Origin: Beroe forskalii
Taxonomy: Eukaryota > Ctenophora > Nuda > Beroida > Beroidae
DNA: 64,000 bases
Reading direction: 5' to 3'
Assembly: GCA_011033025.1 (NCBI GenBank)
Contig: WFMF01000533.1
Coordinates: 50,043 to 114,042 of the forward strand
Shown: one piece after another, positions 26,780 through 41,700 of the stretch
How the letters are laid out: every line of letters starts with the position of its first letter
How positions within the stretch are numbered: the stretch's first letter is position 1
Position numbers and translations under genes: made by a program
The notes under the pieces: generated by a model
What the model was told of the DNA's origin: nothing
The model's input: only the letters and a program-made list of their open reading frames with translations
The model's database searches: none

Positions 26780-29700
26780 CTGTGTCATGAAAGAGAGGTT
26801 GTAATGAGCGTAGTGACTCATGACAATCCCACTGGATAGTATCGCCATGATCCCGCTCAGATGCAGTCCCTCTGCTAGGAAGTACGGACCGTACGCAAAG
26901 AGGCACACCGTACAGAACTCTGGGAGGGTGTCTTCTGGAGGGCGATGTGTTTGAGGAGCAGGGCAAGGACCAGGGCGAATACCACGCCTACCACTCCGCT
27001 CATACTGAAGGAGAGGAAGAAGTCTCCGAACGCGGAGCCAATGGCACTCCCTGCTTCTGTGTCGTTGAAGTGGATGATAGTGCTGAGGGGGAGGGGTATA
27101 TTAGATAAGGGGGCGGGGGGGAGGGAGCCGATAGCACTCCCTGCTTCAGTGTCGTTGAAGTGGATGATCGTACTGAGGGAAGGAGTAGGTTAGATGAGTA
27201 GATAGCCTTAAGGGTCCAGTTCATGATAATACATAGATCATAACTGCAAATTTTCGGATTTGCAAGGCATCTCTAATTCATACGCCACGCCTCTTGATTC
27301 TTGACGGTAATTACCTATATTTACCTACTTGCTTAGGTGTATTACGTGACGTCTTTCCTATTTCCCTACACGCTAATAAACTGTATGTGGGGTATTTTGA
27401 ACTTTTGAAATTAGGAAACACTCTGTGTCCGCATCATTAAAGTATACCACACTAAATACCGAATTGAGATATTATATCGGCCATTTAAAAATACCAAGAA
27501 TTTATAAGGGGGTAAATACTATCGATTTCCTTTCCTATTTTTAAACTCAGCTAGCGGTTTCTATATTTAAAATTTTAAACGTCAAAGCAGGAAAATCTAG
27601 GTACGTCTGGTGTACACACCAATAGCTCAAACTTTGCGGCATTCACTAAACTAGAGTTGACTGAAGCATTCATTTTTTCAGAAAGTTGAATCACTTTATT
27701 TACTCTGTCGAATGACAACACATGATAGCACTTACTCTGTCATGACAACACATGAAAGCACTAACTCTGTCATGACAACACATGGCAACACTCACTCTGT
27801 GATCTGTCATGACAACACATGTACAGCCCCCCTGTACATGACAACACTTACTCTGTCGAATGACAACACATGACAACACTCACTCTGTCATGACAACACT
27901 CACTCTGTCGAATGACAACACATGACAACACTTACTCTGTCATGACAACACATGACAACACTTTCTCTGTCATGACAACACATGACAACACTTTCTCTGT
28001 CATGACAACACATGACAACACTCACTCTGTCATGACAAAACATGACAACACTTACTCTGTCATGACAATGGAGACTGCGTCGTTGAGAACACTCTCCCCA
28101 AACACCAGCATGTAAAGTGTAGGGTGCACATCAATGGCTGAGAATATGGCTAGCGTTGCCACCGGATCTACTGCTGAGATCAGCGCTCCGAAACCAAAAC
28201 TGAAACAGATCAAACAGTTTATTAGGTCTCCGACCACAAACGCAAATGGAATCGAATAAAACCGCAGGATTTAGGGGTTTGGGAAATCGTGAATTGTGAT
28301 CTACCTAGGTCAATGTTTTAATCAGGGACCAGGGTGCTATCAAGTGCCCGCAGCCACAGTTGAGGAAAATACTGAAGACATCTGCCCGAAGGGCTGACGC
28401 CAGGGCATCTTTAAACCACCAACTTGCTGCTCGGTATAATTAACTTAACCTAAAATGGTATTATCAATGGAGTACTCAAGTCCTAATTCTTACAGAGGTC
28501 AATAATACTCATGCCATTGATAAAGTATGCAAAATCAGGCACGTGCCAAGCTAACCTTGGTAGTCCGATTCTGATACTATTGATTGTGATAACTTGATAA
28601 TAAGCAAGTATGCATTTCAGAGAAGATTGCTCGTTAATAACAGTAAATTAATCAAACTCGGTCACCTGCCATAAGATTAATGTATAGTAAACAATTATTA
28701 AAGTGGCAGAGTTAGCATTATTGTAATTACTGTATAGCTACATCTCCACATGCAGGACTTGACATCTTATAATATAGGATAATCAAACACCCTTAGGATA
28801 CGTTTATATGAATTATCACACGAGCGAAGCGAGTGTGATAATTCGAATTATTGCTCGAGCCGAAGGCGAGTGCAATAATTCCGATTATCACTCGAGCCGA
28901 AGGCGAGTGTGATAATTGATATAAACGTATCCTTAGGGTGTTTGATTAATCTATTATATAACGTGAGAAACGGGCAGATATTTACACTGGTTTTCCAATA
29001 ACTCAATAAGAAAGCAAATTTAGAAGCCTTTATGGATATAAAAATCCTTTAAACTAGAGCGCCTGAAATTGAATCTTGAAAATATCAAGCTTCGAAGTGG
29101 CCGGGAATTTTAGATTTAGATGGTGAAGAGTGGCTATGTATATTTGAATTTGCCCAAGAAAGTATGAATAAAAACGCAAGTCCGGAATATTCATCAACTT
29201 TGATCGTATCTTTTGATTCAACAAGGTACTATAAAGTGATTGTCGATTGAAATGTACAACAAAAAAATAGAAAGGACATTTCCGTGTAAGTGTGTAACGC
29301 CGTAGCGGACGCAAATGTTTCGGCAAATTGCGAGCGGTGGCATTTGTTTAAAATGTAAAGATGTAAGAAGGGAAACATGATTCAAACAAGCGAAATTTCA
29401 CCAACGACCAACGTGTACAACAAGTATACAAAACATCAAAACAAGAAACCTTAACGCCAAAGCAAGAGAATAAATTTGTATATGCTCGTGTATCGTTATT
29501 TATACAAGTAGTGAGGGTAAGTGGTCCTAATTGTACTCCTTGTGACACGTGCGTGCGCGGCTCATATAACGACTACTGAGTACACATAAACTCATTAAAT
29601 CAAAACAAGATAACATGATAATGTATACACTGATGTATTGTAATGGAGTGAGAGCAAGTGGTCTTCAAGTTTTCCTGACACGTGCGTGCGCGGCTCATAT

Positions 29701-32700
29701 AACGACTAAAGTGGACACATGAAACGAAAACAAGATAACGTAATATGTATACACCGGTGTATCGCAAGGGAGTGAGAGCATTAAAGGACGAGTAAAGCGA
29801 AATTTAAGGTATATTAAAAAATTCATATTATGATAGGTATCATAATTAAAAGCACTTTAGTCAAAGTCCGATGTTTCTATTCACTTACTACCGCACGCTA
29901 TAGCTAAATCAAAGAGCAATTCTAGGCGCAAAATATGATGCAGTATGGTCCCCAGTATCAAATTACACTCTGAGTTCACTATGTAAACACAGTATATATT
30001 GCATTGTTATTGACGGTTTTGATTGATTCTTTCACGCCTCGATTATTAATTAGATAGATTTTTTGGTTTCTTTTATTGACTCAGAAAATTGAGAATTCCA
30101 CTAGACGAAACAAAACGGTGTTTAACCACTCATATGGGATCGATAATTATACCAAAACGCAAGATAAATAACATACAAAGTACATAACATGCAAGGTCGC
30201 GTGGAAAGGAAGGGGACCAGATTTCGACATCAAGTGCATGTTATGTATGATAAATATATGGAAGGGAATATCTCGTCTTGTGGGTGTGGTAGAATCTTCG
30301 TTTTTTAACGATTAGATTAGAGAATTGCCCTAGATTCTGTGTACAACGTCTCAGAACTATATTTGAACAAAATTTCTTCGCTTTACTCGTCCTTTAACTA
30401 AAACTATAAAAAGTCAGATTTAAATGATTTTACATAGTAGATAAATACTAATCACAAAATTCAAAAGTTTCGATTTTTGGGGTGTGATAATTTTTCAAAG
30501 GTGTGATAACTGTTCTTTGAGGGGTGTGATAACTGTACAGTTATCACGCACCTGGAAAAATTATCACACCCCAAAATTTCGAAAATTTTAAAATATTATG
30601 AAAATTATTAATTGACCCCTAAACCCCATTTTTGAAGCCGTTATATAACAAAAATTATCGGAGCAAGAATTATATAACGATCGTTATATAATTGATAATT
30701 ATATCATTGATCGTAATTACTGGGCTACATTATCAAAATGGTAATCTCTTACGTGTTAATTATTTATTAAATATCATGTGAGGACACCCTGATTTTATAT
30801 AATCGAACTAATTCTACAAGTTGATCTCTACGAGATTATAACAATACAATCGTCACATTGTCCTAGTAGAGTAATGGAGCGACACCCACACCGCTTATAT
30901 TATGATATGTGATACAACACACAATGACAATACTCTCTGTGTATGAAACTTGGCATTGTTCATGGTGTGTTTTAATATTATACCACTACCAGCATTAGAC
31001 ACAGTAGGTATTATATATAAGGCAGTACCAGTACCAGCATTAGACACAGTAGCTGTATTATATAGCAGTTCCATGTTTTATATCGCAGTTCCAGTGCCAG
31101 TTTAATAAGAACATAACAGGGAACACCATTACCACTAGTCACTACGACACAATACAGAAGCCAACACCAGAACCACTAACTCACTAACCAGTGTACAGTT
31201 GTACACTGTGTTTTAATCTTTAGAAATACAGCGCCACTAACCAGTGTACAGTTGTACACTGTGTTTAAATCTTTAAAAATACAGCGCCACATGGAATCAA
31301 TTCAACAGAAATGTAAGTAACCCGGGATAATTTGCTTTGTCATTTTCAACAGATGTGAGTTAGACTCAGAGTTGGGGCCAGCACATTTCAGCTCTTTTCA
31401 GAATTCTCATAAAGCAAGATACTAAACTGTGGTACTTGATTATACAGAAGTACAGAGTATCAAATATCATTTGGCAATGGCAAAATAACATGTTCAATCG
31501 TTAATAAGTTAATAAGCACGTATCAAGTTGAAATTAAGTTCATTAAATCTTACCTTTGTTTGGCAGTTAACTGGTAGGATATGTTAGCCTGAAACGAAGT
31601 GACTGATCAGAACTACACGATTTATTGAGTGAATTGGACTTATTGAGTAAATTGATACATTTTTCCAATTGAAAAATAATCTAATAGTCCAAAAATCACG
31701 AAATCAGTGTCCATTTCGGGAATATTATGTTGAAATTCATCGTATTCCTTTATTTTTTTTATTTCCTCGAAACTTGGAAAGTGTTCCAGCTTCCACTACC
31801 TCACCACGATGGTGTGCAATAAGCTTACTCAGAAATAATTTCCTTTTGTTCAATGTCTCAAGAAAAGATTCATTGAAGGACTTACTCCTTAAAATGGTGA
31901 CAATATCACGGCTACTAAGTGTGACGTCATCGAATTGTGCAATGTCTGGGAGTAACGTGAATCTTAGTTTTTGAGAGTTTGAGAACAGTAGAATGTAGGA
32001 AGATGGGCGAACCAAATGCTTAAATAAGGGCTAATTGAAACTGTAGTTCAAAAAGAGACACAAAAGAATCATCAATACACTTATACAGAACTCAGTGCTC
32101 TAGATTCCCCAGATAATTCAGTATGTATTCTAGATACTGAGCAATTTCTAGATTTTTAGATACCGTAATAAAATATAGATCTCCTTAGTCTTTAACTTTA
32201 ATTGGTAAATCAACCAGTCAACACCGAATCCATGTAAATTAAAAGTTCAAACCACAAACCAGAATCTCAGAATGATAATTCAGTTTTATAGATTCCCTAT
32301 CTCGCTAAGTTTCTAGTTTTTATAATCAGTGGGTATATACCCGCAGCCTCTAGGGCTGAATTTCATATCGCATGCGCGTGCGCGTGCGATATGAAAATAT
32401 ATCCCTCGAGGGCGCTAGCCCGAGTGGGATATGTATCGTATAGCACGCAGGGCTCGAAGAGCCCGAGTGCTATACGAAATTCAGCCCATGAGGCGAGGAG
32501 TATATGGTATATATCCACTCGCGTGAGCTTTTTGGGCGAATGACATATCTAAGATGAAAAAAGTTGAATCTTCAAGTAAATCCTCGAAGATTTGAACACA
32601 CACTTGAAGGTTTTGCAACAATAATATTGAGTTTTTCTTAAATTAACAAAAATTTAAGTGTTTTACAAATGCAATAAAAACACAATTAAGCATCGTAAGT

Positions 32701-35700
32701 ATTGAATCGAAGGGTTGGCAAAGCCCATGTAGAAGTTGTGAGCCCGAGGGCGAAAATTTATAAAGGCGAATCGAATCAAAACATGGATCAAAGGTCTTGC
32801 AATCGAAGGATTATTGGCTTAAATTGTGAAGTTGAGAGTTTGGTGTTTCAATTTGCTTCCTTCTTTTTTGCGCATTTGCATTTCTTCCTTCTTTCTTTCT
32901 TTGTACGCATATCTTATCATAGTACCTATCATATTACAGTTACCTGTTATTGAGTCATTTCTTCTTGGATTACCATAAATTAGATCTTACATTACATTCA
33001 TCAACTATAATTTGTATAGCAAAGTATGAGATAAACCATTGAGTTTATTTCTCTTCCTGTTGTGTGCTGTTTCTTCTCTCTGTATTTTGCAGACGCTAGT
33101 ATGTTAGTGACCCGTATGCTCTTTTAAGGGAAAGCCGTAAATATAAGGCTTTCCCTTGAGGAATGACCTTTTCCCCTTGAAACTGGTGGCAAACACTGAA
33201 TAATGTAGATTGTAGGTTGTGTTAACTCAACATTTTGGTTATTCGGTACTGAGGCATCCATGCTCGTTTGAAAACGCTATCTCCCAAGGCTTTTATTTCT
33301 TACAAAGAGGTAGATGAGAGGGTAGGAAATAGATGTGGTTTGGAGGATTATATTCTGATTATGGAGTCTGGAGAATTTGTGTATACTACCTTTATTCGTA
33401 CTGTTAAATTCTAGAAGTGCCTGGAAGTGACAAAAATTCGTCATACCTATTTCTTTCGCAAATTCGTCATTTTTGGCGTAAATACGCCATAGTAAATATT
33501 TGTGGCGTAAATGCAGTCATTTGGCTTTTTAGACTCGTTATAAATTTCAAATTTGTGCGATCAATGTGTGAAACTGGAAACAGCATCACCACGATTTTAG
33601 AGAGAGACTTTTGAGAGAGAGATTTTCGTGCGTGATTATAATATATAACTCCATTTCTTCAATTCCTCTTTTGCTCTTTCCAAAAGTATAATTCATAAAA
33701 TACCAGTGTGTTGAAATTCAATTTCTCAAAGTGCTCTAGCATTCATAAAATATGTATACTACAGACAATCTTTCAGATGAAATTATCAAGACAGCAGAAT
33801 GATATCCCTATTTATAGAAAGAAAAGGAATCTTGTGATCTTACTCGTGTTGGCAACTGTAACCGTTTTAGTTCTCAATGAATACTATCCCTTTGATCTGT
33901 ACTCAATTCTTGACAACCCACACCCAAACCTTATGAATTTTGAGGGAGTGAAAATTCCCAATCCAAGTAATAATGATCAACGAGGCAACGAATCAAGACA
34001 TCATGATTTGACAGCTATAAAGAAACGGAACATCATGTTTACGAAGACAGGCAAAACTGGTGGTTCCACCATTGGGTCAATACTCTATCTCTACGGTTTT
34101 CGAAACAGTCTCAATTTCTTGCTGTATCCGTACGTTAATCATATGAGAAGACCTGAACTCAAAGATATCAAATCATTACTCCCTCCACGGCCAGGCAAGG
34201 AGTACAATATCCAGACGCAGCATTCGTACTTCAACCCTGACTTCGAACACAAAGTCTTTCCGAAGGACCGGTCACTTTACACGACTGTAGTGAGATCCCC
34301 GGTAGGGCGTTTTAGGTCACACTTAGTTTACACCGGGTCAGATAAGAAGGAGAGAAGTAAGCACGAAGACGGTGATAAGCTGTCATTCGAAGAGGTATCA
34401 AATTTGTATCTTGATCAATTTGTACCGACTTGCAACTTTTCTGCACTGAGTGTTGAGCCATTGCATAAGTCCTGCATAAGGTTGAACATCCTCTTACAAT
34501 ACCTTAGTTGGTCGCATTTCACTGCTTTGTTAGGCAATCATACAACACTTCAAGAGAGAGTCGATCTTTACATACAGATGCTAGACAAAGAATACGACCT
34601 TGTCATGATCACCGATAGGATGGATGAGTCCCTTGTTGTGCTGAAAGAAATGATGGGTTGGGAAATGAGAGACATTCTATACTTAAGAAAGAAGTCTTCT
34701 CCAGAAAACCCCAGCTATTCAGCGGCAACAGAGGAACGAATCGTTGACCTTTTGAACATCGAGCACCAAATTTTTAACTACTTTAACGCAAAGTTAGACT
34801 CACATATAGATCACCTCGGCAAAGACCGAATCAGGAAAGCAGTGAGTGAATTCAGGGTGATGCGTGAGGGTTTTGAGAACAGATGCTTTAACAAGGAGGC
34901 CGGAAAAACACCTTCGTGTAAGAAGTACCCTGATTCACGGGGATGTAATATTGTAGACTGGGAATTGTCAGAGTACGGAAAAACGGGGGACTTGTCTTGT
35001 GCCTTCCTTTACACGAGATTCAGTGATTATTCAAAAGTTGTCTCGGATTTGCAACTGTCACATGACTATACGGTTAGAGATTTCAAGTATAGAACAGAGG
35101 GATTAAAACTAAAAGATGTTGTGGAGCGATTAAGAAACGAAACAAAACAACCGTAATATTTTACATAAGGGCGTCCTTTGTTGTTAAAGAGTCGTATGAA
35201 ATTATACCATTGAACCTCATACTGATAACTGACCCCCTGGTGAACCCCTACTGACCCCCTGACGACCCTTTACTCACCCCTCCTTACCCTTTGCTGCCCC
35301 CCTGGTGAACCCCTACTGACCCCCTGACAACCCTTTACTCACCCCTATTGACCCTCTGCTGACCCCCTTGTGAACCCCTACTGACCCCCTGACGACCCTT
35401 TACGGACCCCTCCTTACCCTCTGCTGACCCCCTGGTGAACCCCTACTGACCCCCTGACGACCCTTTACTGACCCCTATTGACCCCCTGGTGAACCCCTGG
35501 TGAATGGTGAACCCCTAATGATCCCCTGGTCAATTTGTATGACTTTGTAATTGGTTCAAGTTATTCACCTCTGGCAGATTAAAATTGCTAGATTGTTTAC
35601 GGGATGAATAGTTTACTTTTCTCAGACTTGGATTCATAAATTAGTTTTTCAGGAACTTATATGATGTGCTATTATTTTCATAATCGAATTTCTAGGAATC

Positions 35701-38700
35701 CTATTACCAATTACTTACCATAGAAAATTGATATGATGATGAATTATTTTACCGGGCTATGCGCGCCCGCCACCTAAAATGTCTTCAAAAAGCGCACGCG
35801 AGTGGATATAATTCAGTAGTTATTCTCCAGATACTGCGCGTTAAATCTAGAGTTCCAGATAACTCAGTGCACCTATCATTCTATAATCGTTAAATCTGTT
35901 AAATCTAGATTTGTAGATAACTCAGTACACCTATATTCTATAATCGTCTCACCTCCCCGAGAATCCAGAGACCTCCGCCCACGGTGAAAGCAGAGATAGC
36001 CGTCCCCAGCACTGCGAATAACACTATAGAACCCAGGTTGGAGAAGAAGTTACCCTGAAACACATGGGAAACGTGTGAAACATGCAAAACATGTAAAACA
36101 TGTGAAACATGTAAAACATGCAAAACATATACTTTAGTACATGAAATTAAGGTATGACTTAATTAAGGTGATCGACTCGAATTTCACCTTAATTAAGTGC
36201 TCGTAAATAATGTGTAACCTTAGTTACTTGACAACCTTAATTTCATGTAATAAGGTATTGTGATATAACGACACTATGTGCCTATTGCCTAACTGGGCAT
36301 CATCATGAGCCCAACCAACCAAGCCCCAAGGCCATACAATTACCATATTATTGTAATAGTGTGAAACCTAGATCATATTGCAGCTCTTATGTACGGTCAT
36401 TAGGGTGTAACAGAATTTCCCGACACTTTGGCAATTCAAAATGCCTGGGGCATTTTCATGCAGCCTAGGACACAAGAAAACCAAAAATCGAAAAAATTTT
36501 GGTAAAAATCATGTTTTGGGCCTCGCCAGATGGCAAAAACTTTTTTGCCTGTTAATTATAAAGGCCAATTCCTTGGGTGCATCAACTCAGAAACTACTTG
36601 TTTATAGGTTTATGTAACTTCTCGTTGTGTTCATCGTTTTCTACAGGTATGAAAATGGGGGTATTACGCGTTAAAGTTATGCCCATATATGCTCATTCAG
36701 CAGAGGAACTTCTCTTATCTATGTAAAATACTTTCACTTTCATTATGAATTTTCCAGAATTATAACATAAGTATTAATACCTACAGACCTTATTGAAAAT
36801 ATTGTTTACTCCCTGGCCTGGTTAAGTTATCGAATATAATGACTAGTATAGTACAGGAAGAGCGTGATAGTGCATACGGCTCAGGAGATGATGATAATGA
36901 ATTCTTAAATTTTTATAAGGAAACACTTAATATTAAAGATAATGAAGCAGAAAACTCATAGATCAGGAAATAGAGGGTCCAGACTTCCCCACGAGCATTG
37001 CATAACAACATGGATAACTTCCAATACTATGATGCAGAAAAATTTAACTCTATAGATTGCAATTCAGAAAACTGTTTCGAATATTAATATTAACATACGA
37101 GGCATAGATCGTAATTACTACAACCTTTTGCAGTATCTTGACGCATTACAACATAGATTTGATATTATTGTACTGACTGAATGTCACATAGAATCCAATG
37201 AATATTTCAACGCAGATTTACATAATACCCATATAATTGATGGATATGACAAATTCTATGTTAGATCTTCTATAAAATACGGGGGTGTCATTGTGTACGT
37301 CAAAAAAGAGTGGAATGCAGAGTACCACTATGATCTTACTAAAACTACCAATACATGATTCAGTGTTTGTTAAAATTAGGTCACCTAAACCCAACTCTAA
37401 AGTCGCTATTTGTAGGAGGGTATTACCGGCACTGCAGAGAGGCTGACAAAATTATGTTTACTGATCGTTTCAACTCTGACATTTCTCATAAATCTCTGCA
37501 AAAAACGATATAATTATTGGAGGTGATTTTAATATATGCTTAATGAAAAGTACTTTTAATTATGACTCTCTGACTTTCCTGAACACCATAATTAGCAATT
37601 GTTGTGAAATTTTAATCTTAAAGCCCACCAGGATACAATACCATAAAAACTCGCTGCAAATAAGGTCCACCTCTTTAATTGACCAAATTATCACTAACTT
37701 ATTTGAATACGAATGTATTGCTGGTAACCTTTCTTATCCAGATTCTGATCACTGCAACTTTTGCCATATTTCAGAACTATAAGGGAGATGTTTCTAACAA
37801 TACATCGTTGTGTACTAGGCGTAATCTTAAAAATGTTGATGATGAAAAGGTAATTGAAGATTTTAATAATTATAATTGGGATGAACTAATATATTTTGAA
37901 CCTAATCTTGACACTGCTACTGAAAATTTACAAAACAGGCTCATAGAACTATGTGATAAACACGCCCCTTTGGAACAGCTTTCTAATAGAGCTAGAAAAT
38001 ATGTTAATAAACCTGGGTTGATAACGAGCTAGCCAATGATATTAGGATGAAAAATATAGCACATAGCACCAAAACCTCGACACCCACGGCTATCAATAGG
38101 CAAAAGTTTAATGATATGAGAAACCATGTAACTTATGAAACTAGAAAAAAGATGACAAAATACCTTATTGTAGGAAATTAAGCACTCAGAAAATTAAGCA
38201 CCAATGCCTCGAAAAGGGCTTAATTTCATGGTGCTTAATGACATGCTGGCTTATTTTTTGTATACCTTAATTTTCGAATAATTTTGGGATTTTTAAATGT
38301 CAAAAAATGTCCGATATTTTGCTATATTATATGTACAGTGCTAATTTAGAACAATGGAAGTAAAGAATTTAAATAATAATTTAATGATGAATTGAAAATA
38401 GTGGAATAATCAAATATCCTCGCCATAAGCCTCCGTCTCCTCGTCTTCAGCTTCCACAAATTCTTGGTTCTACATCCTTTTGAATCGTTCTTGTCAGATC
38501 TTTCAAGGCTGTAGCTCTCCTTGATGTACGCACAAAACACCAAAAACTTAATCTTTACTTCAACTGACCATTCAAGTCTGACCTGGCTCCTGATCTACAG
38601 CCCTCCTTGTGTGATTGGTGGCCGGAACTGTTCTTCTGTCAGGACTTAAATCTGTTTTACATAACAGACGCACATTACAATTTGCGTTTCATTTGTATAA

Positions 38701-41700
38701 ATTGTGAAAAATTTAATTAAGCCTACAAGTAATTAGGCCTACCTGAAATCAAGCTTACACGTTATTAAGCACCAGATGTGTTAAAAGGGCCTAATTTCAT
38801 GGTGCTTAATGACGTGTAGGCTTAATTTTTTGAGTGCTTAATTTCCTACAATAAGGTACTTTGCCAATTACTTTGAGAAATTTAGGACAAATTCTAGGAA
38901 ATTATGGAATGGTATAAACCTGGCACTGGCCCAAACTAATGCTAGAAAGGGCCCACCAGTAGCAATTAAAACTTTAAAGGGGATTAAATGTGAAGGCGAT
39001 CAAAAATTGCTAATGGTTTTCAATTATTTCCGTAATGTGCCTGGGCAAACTAAGAAGAAAATAGAACCTATTCACATGATTATATGTATTATGTAAACAA
39101 ATCTCGCAAAATAAATGACTACTTAGAATTAAAACGATAGTGATCCTGATGAAGTATGCAAGCTAATCAACAAGTTAGGCAATAATAGTAGTCGGGTCCC
39201 GTTCAAGTACCAAATAGTTTCCTAAAAATAGTAGCAAAACCATTATCAGTAATTTTATCTTCTATTATAAATAGATCTATGTTCTCAGGATATGTACCGA
39301 AGATTATGAAGGTAGGTAAACAAACACCGATACACAAGGGCGGGGATATGTCAAAACTACCGTCCGATTACTGTAGTAAGTAGTATAGCCAAAATACTGG
39401 AAAAAGTGGTGCGTGAACAAGTAATGAAATATCTTAAAAGGATTAGAATACTTAACAAATGTCAATTTGGATTTAGAAATAAACACAGTACTAATCATGC
39501 AGTTATAAACTTACTAGAATTAACTCTAGATGGCATGGAACAAGGGCTAAAAAGTGGAGGTGTGTTTCTTGACGTTGCAAAAGCATTTGATACGGTAAAC
39601 CATAGGTACTTACTAAGAAAATTAGAGTATTACGGATTCAGAGACAAAACCCTTATGTGGATGGAATTTACATCACAAAAGGATACAATTTGTTAATATA
39701 AGGAATCATAACTCTAATGCGTATGAACTTGATTGGGGAATACCACAAGGTGGAGTGTTAGCCCCTATTCTATTTATTTTATTTATGAATGATATAACCA
39801 ACAGCTCAAATATTTTTGAATTCTCCATTTATGCTGATGATACCTGTCTCACGCTTAAAATTGAATCTGAAAAAGTATGATGAAACCATGAGGCATGAAT
39901 TGAAGCATATAGTTGACTGGTTTAGTAGCAACGAGCTCCTACTTAACTTCTCCAAAACTGAATATCTATTATTTTGGCCGCATTTTAATAAATGCTATGA
40001 TAAGGGTGAACTTGACCTAACTGATATGCACTCGGCGTTGCCGCAGTTTCTTTGAAGATCCATTTCACGAACCAGGTGATCCCAGTCCTGCTGAATTAAA
40101 TAAAAAGGAGAATTTTGTCATGCATGAAATTACTAAAGTGTGTCCCAAACTGATGATTGAAGAGTTCATAAGAATGCCAGATGACTCCCAGATAAATGAA
40201 CCGTACTATGTTAAGTATCTAGGTGTTAACTTTGATAACAAACTTAAATTTAAACATCACATTAATATATTAAGTACCAAAATAAACAGCATTGTTGGAA
40301 TTTATGGAAATGTGATCATCTTAACTTACAAATCAAAAAACCATTTACCATGCTTTTGTAGAGTCCCACTTAAACTATGGTATCATGGCATGGGGCGCCC
40401 TTTCGCCAAAAAATTTATTAGTAAATAGTAATCCTGAAACTGTTCCAAATATTCTTAAACCACTGACAAGTACCCAGAATAAAGTTATCAGGGCAATTTT
40501 AGGAAACCAAAAAATATGATAAAATTACCCAAAATTATACCAGTAATACCCCTTATATTCGAACTTAGGAGTATTAAAATTCAGTGACCTCTACTACTTT
40601 AATCTCTGCTGCCTGGCATACGACTATTTTTATGATATGGGCTTTCCGGATAAAAATAGCGGAAAGCTTTGTCAAAAGGTCAGATGTATCCTCACAAGTA
40701 ACTCGTAGAACAAATATTGACCTACACTGTGATACACCCCGCCTATCTTCAACTTTACTAAACCAAGTACTGCAGCTTCTCTTATGTGGAATTCTCTCCT
40801 AGTGACTTGAGGTTATTGAAAACTAAACATAACTTTAAAGATAAACTTAAAAAATACTTGTTATCCAGATATGACTCTTAGAGTAATTAAATATTGATAT
40901 TGCTATCTATACTGCAACGATAATATATCTTATTAAGGAAGTCATGTTAATGAAACTCTTCTGATCTAACAATTTTTACCATATAATCATCATCTCTTGG
41001 TCTGTGCAATGTGACGTTAATTTGGGTGCGCTGTACCGGGGAACGCTTCTGTTAGCCAGACGAGCTATTGCGGGACTCCGGTTACTCACACTTTCATATC
41101 ACTTTTCACTGTCCACAACACAATTTTTCGAAAATTTCATGTATTTACCTTTTATTCTTCTAAAATATTTACAGCCAATTGTTGCAATACATGATGAGTT
41201 AACCGGATTTAATAATTTAATTGGATGATACAGGAAAATTTAGTAAATAGTTTATAACTATATTATTCAATGTTTACTATTTGAAAAGTGATATTGTCAA
41301 CTATATTTTCAATTTCAATTTCAATTTCAATTTCAATTTCAATTTCAATTTCAAAAATTTCAATTTATATGGTCATTGACCATATATGGGCAGACGAAAA
41401 TCGGCCATATCTCAGCCCCTGAACAAGATAGAAGCATAATTCTTTGACCTATACCCCCATTTTCATACCTGTAGAAAACGATGAACACAACGAGAAGTTA
41501 CATAAACAAGCAGTTTCTGAGTTTTTTGTTTTTTTTTTTGTTTTTTTTGTTTGTTTTTTTTTTTTCACTCATATTGTGGCGAATGATCATTGAGCACCTT
41601 TTTTAGGGCGCTCTCACACCCTGTCACATTCATCATCGTGTACATGTACTTTAAATAGTGACATTTTTCCTTGTCTATTGCCTCAGCCTTCATCCCACAA

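Larger units (their letters stand above)
28948..31756. other. Long AT-rich part of NHE8 intron 4
   Basis: No gene supported. It holds a two-copy tandem repeat of about 135 bp (29515-29790, sharing GACACGTGCGTGCGCGGCTC), an inverted repeat (30475-30585), ATATAACGATCGTTATAT near 30670, and a 54-bp duplication (31189-31290). Confidence 0.6.

Noticed and set aside
27912-28115. Repeated TTHDNT-type protein on the plus strand
   Set aside because: Translation of the minisatellite next to NHE8 exon 5.
41311-41356. Independent TTTCAA satellite
   Set aside because: It is best read as the 3' tail of the LINE, since it follows the reverse-transcriptase region and meets the TIR arm.
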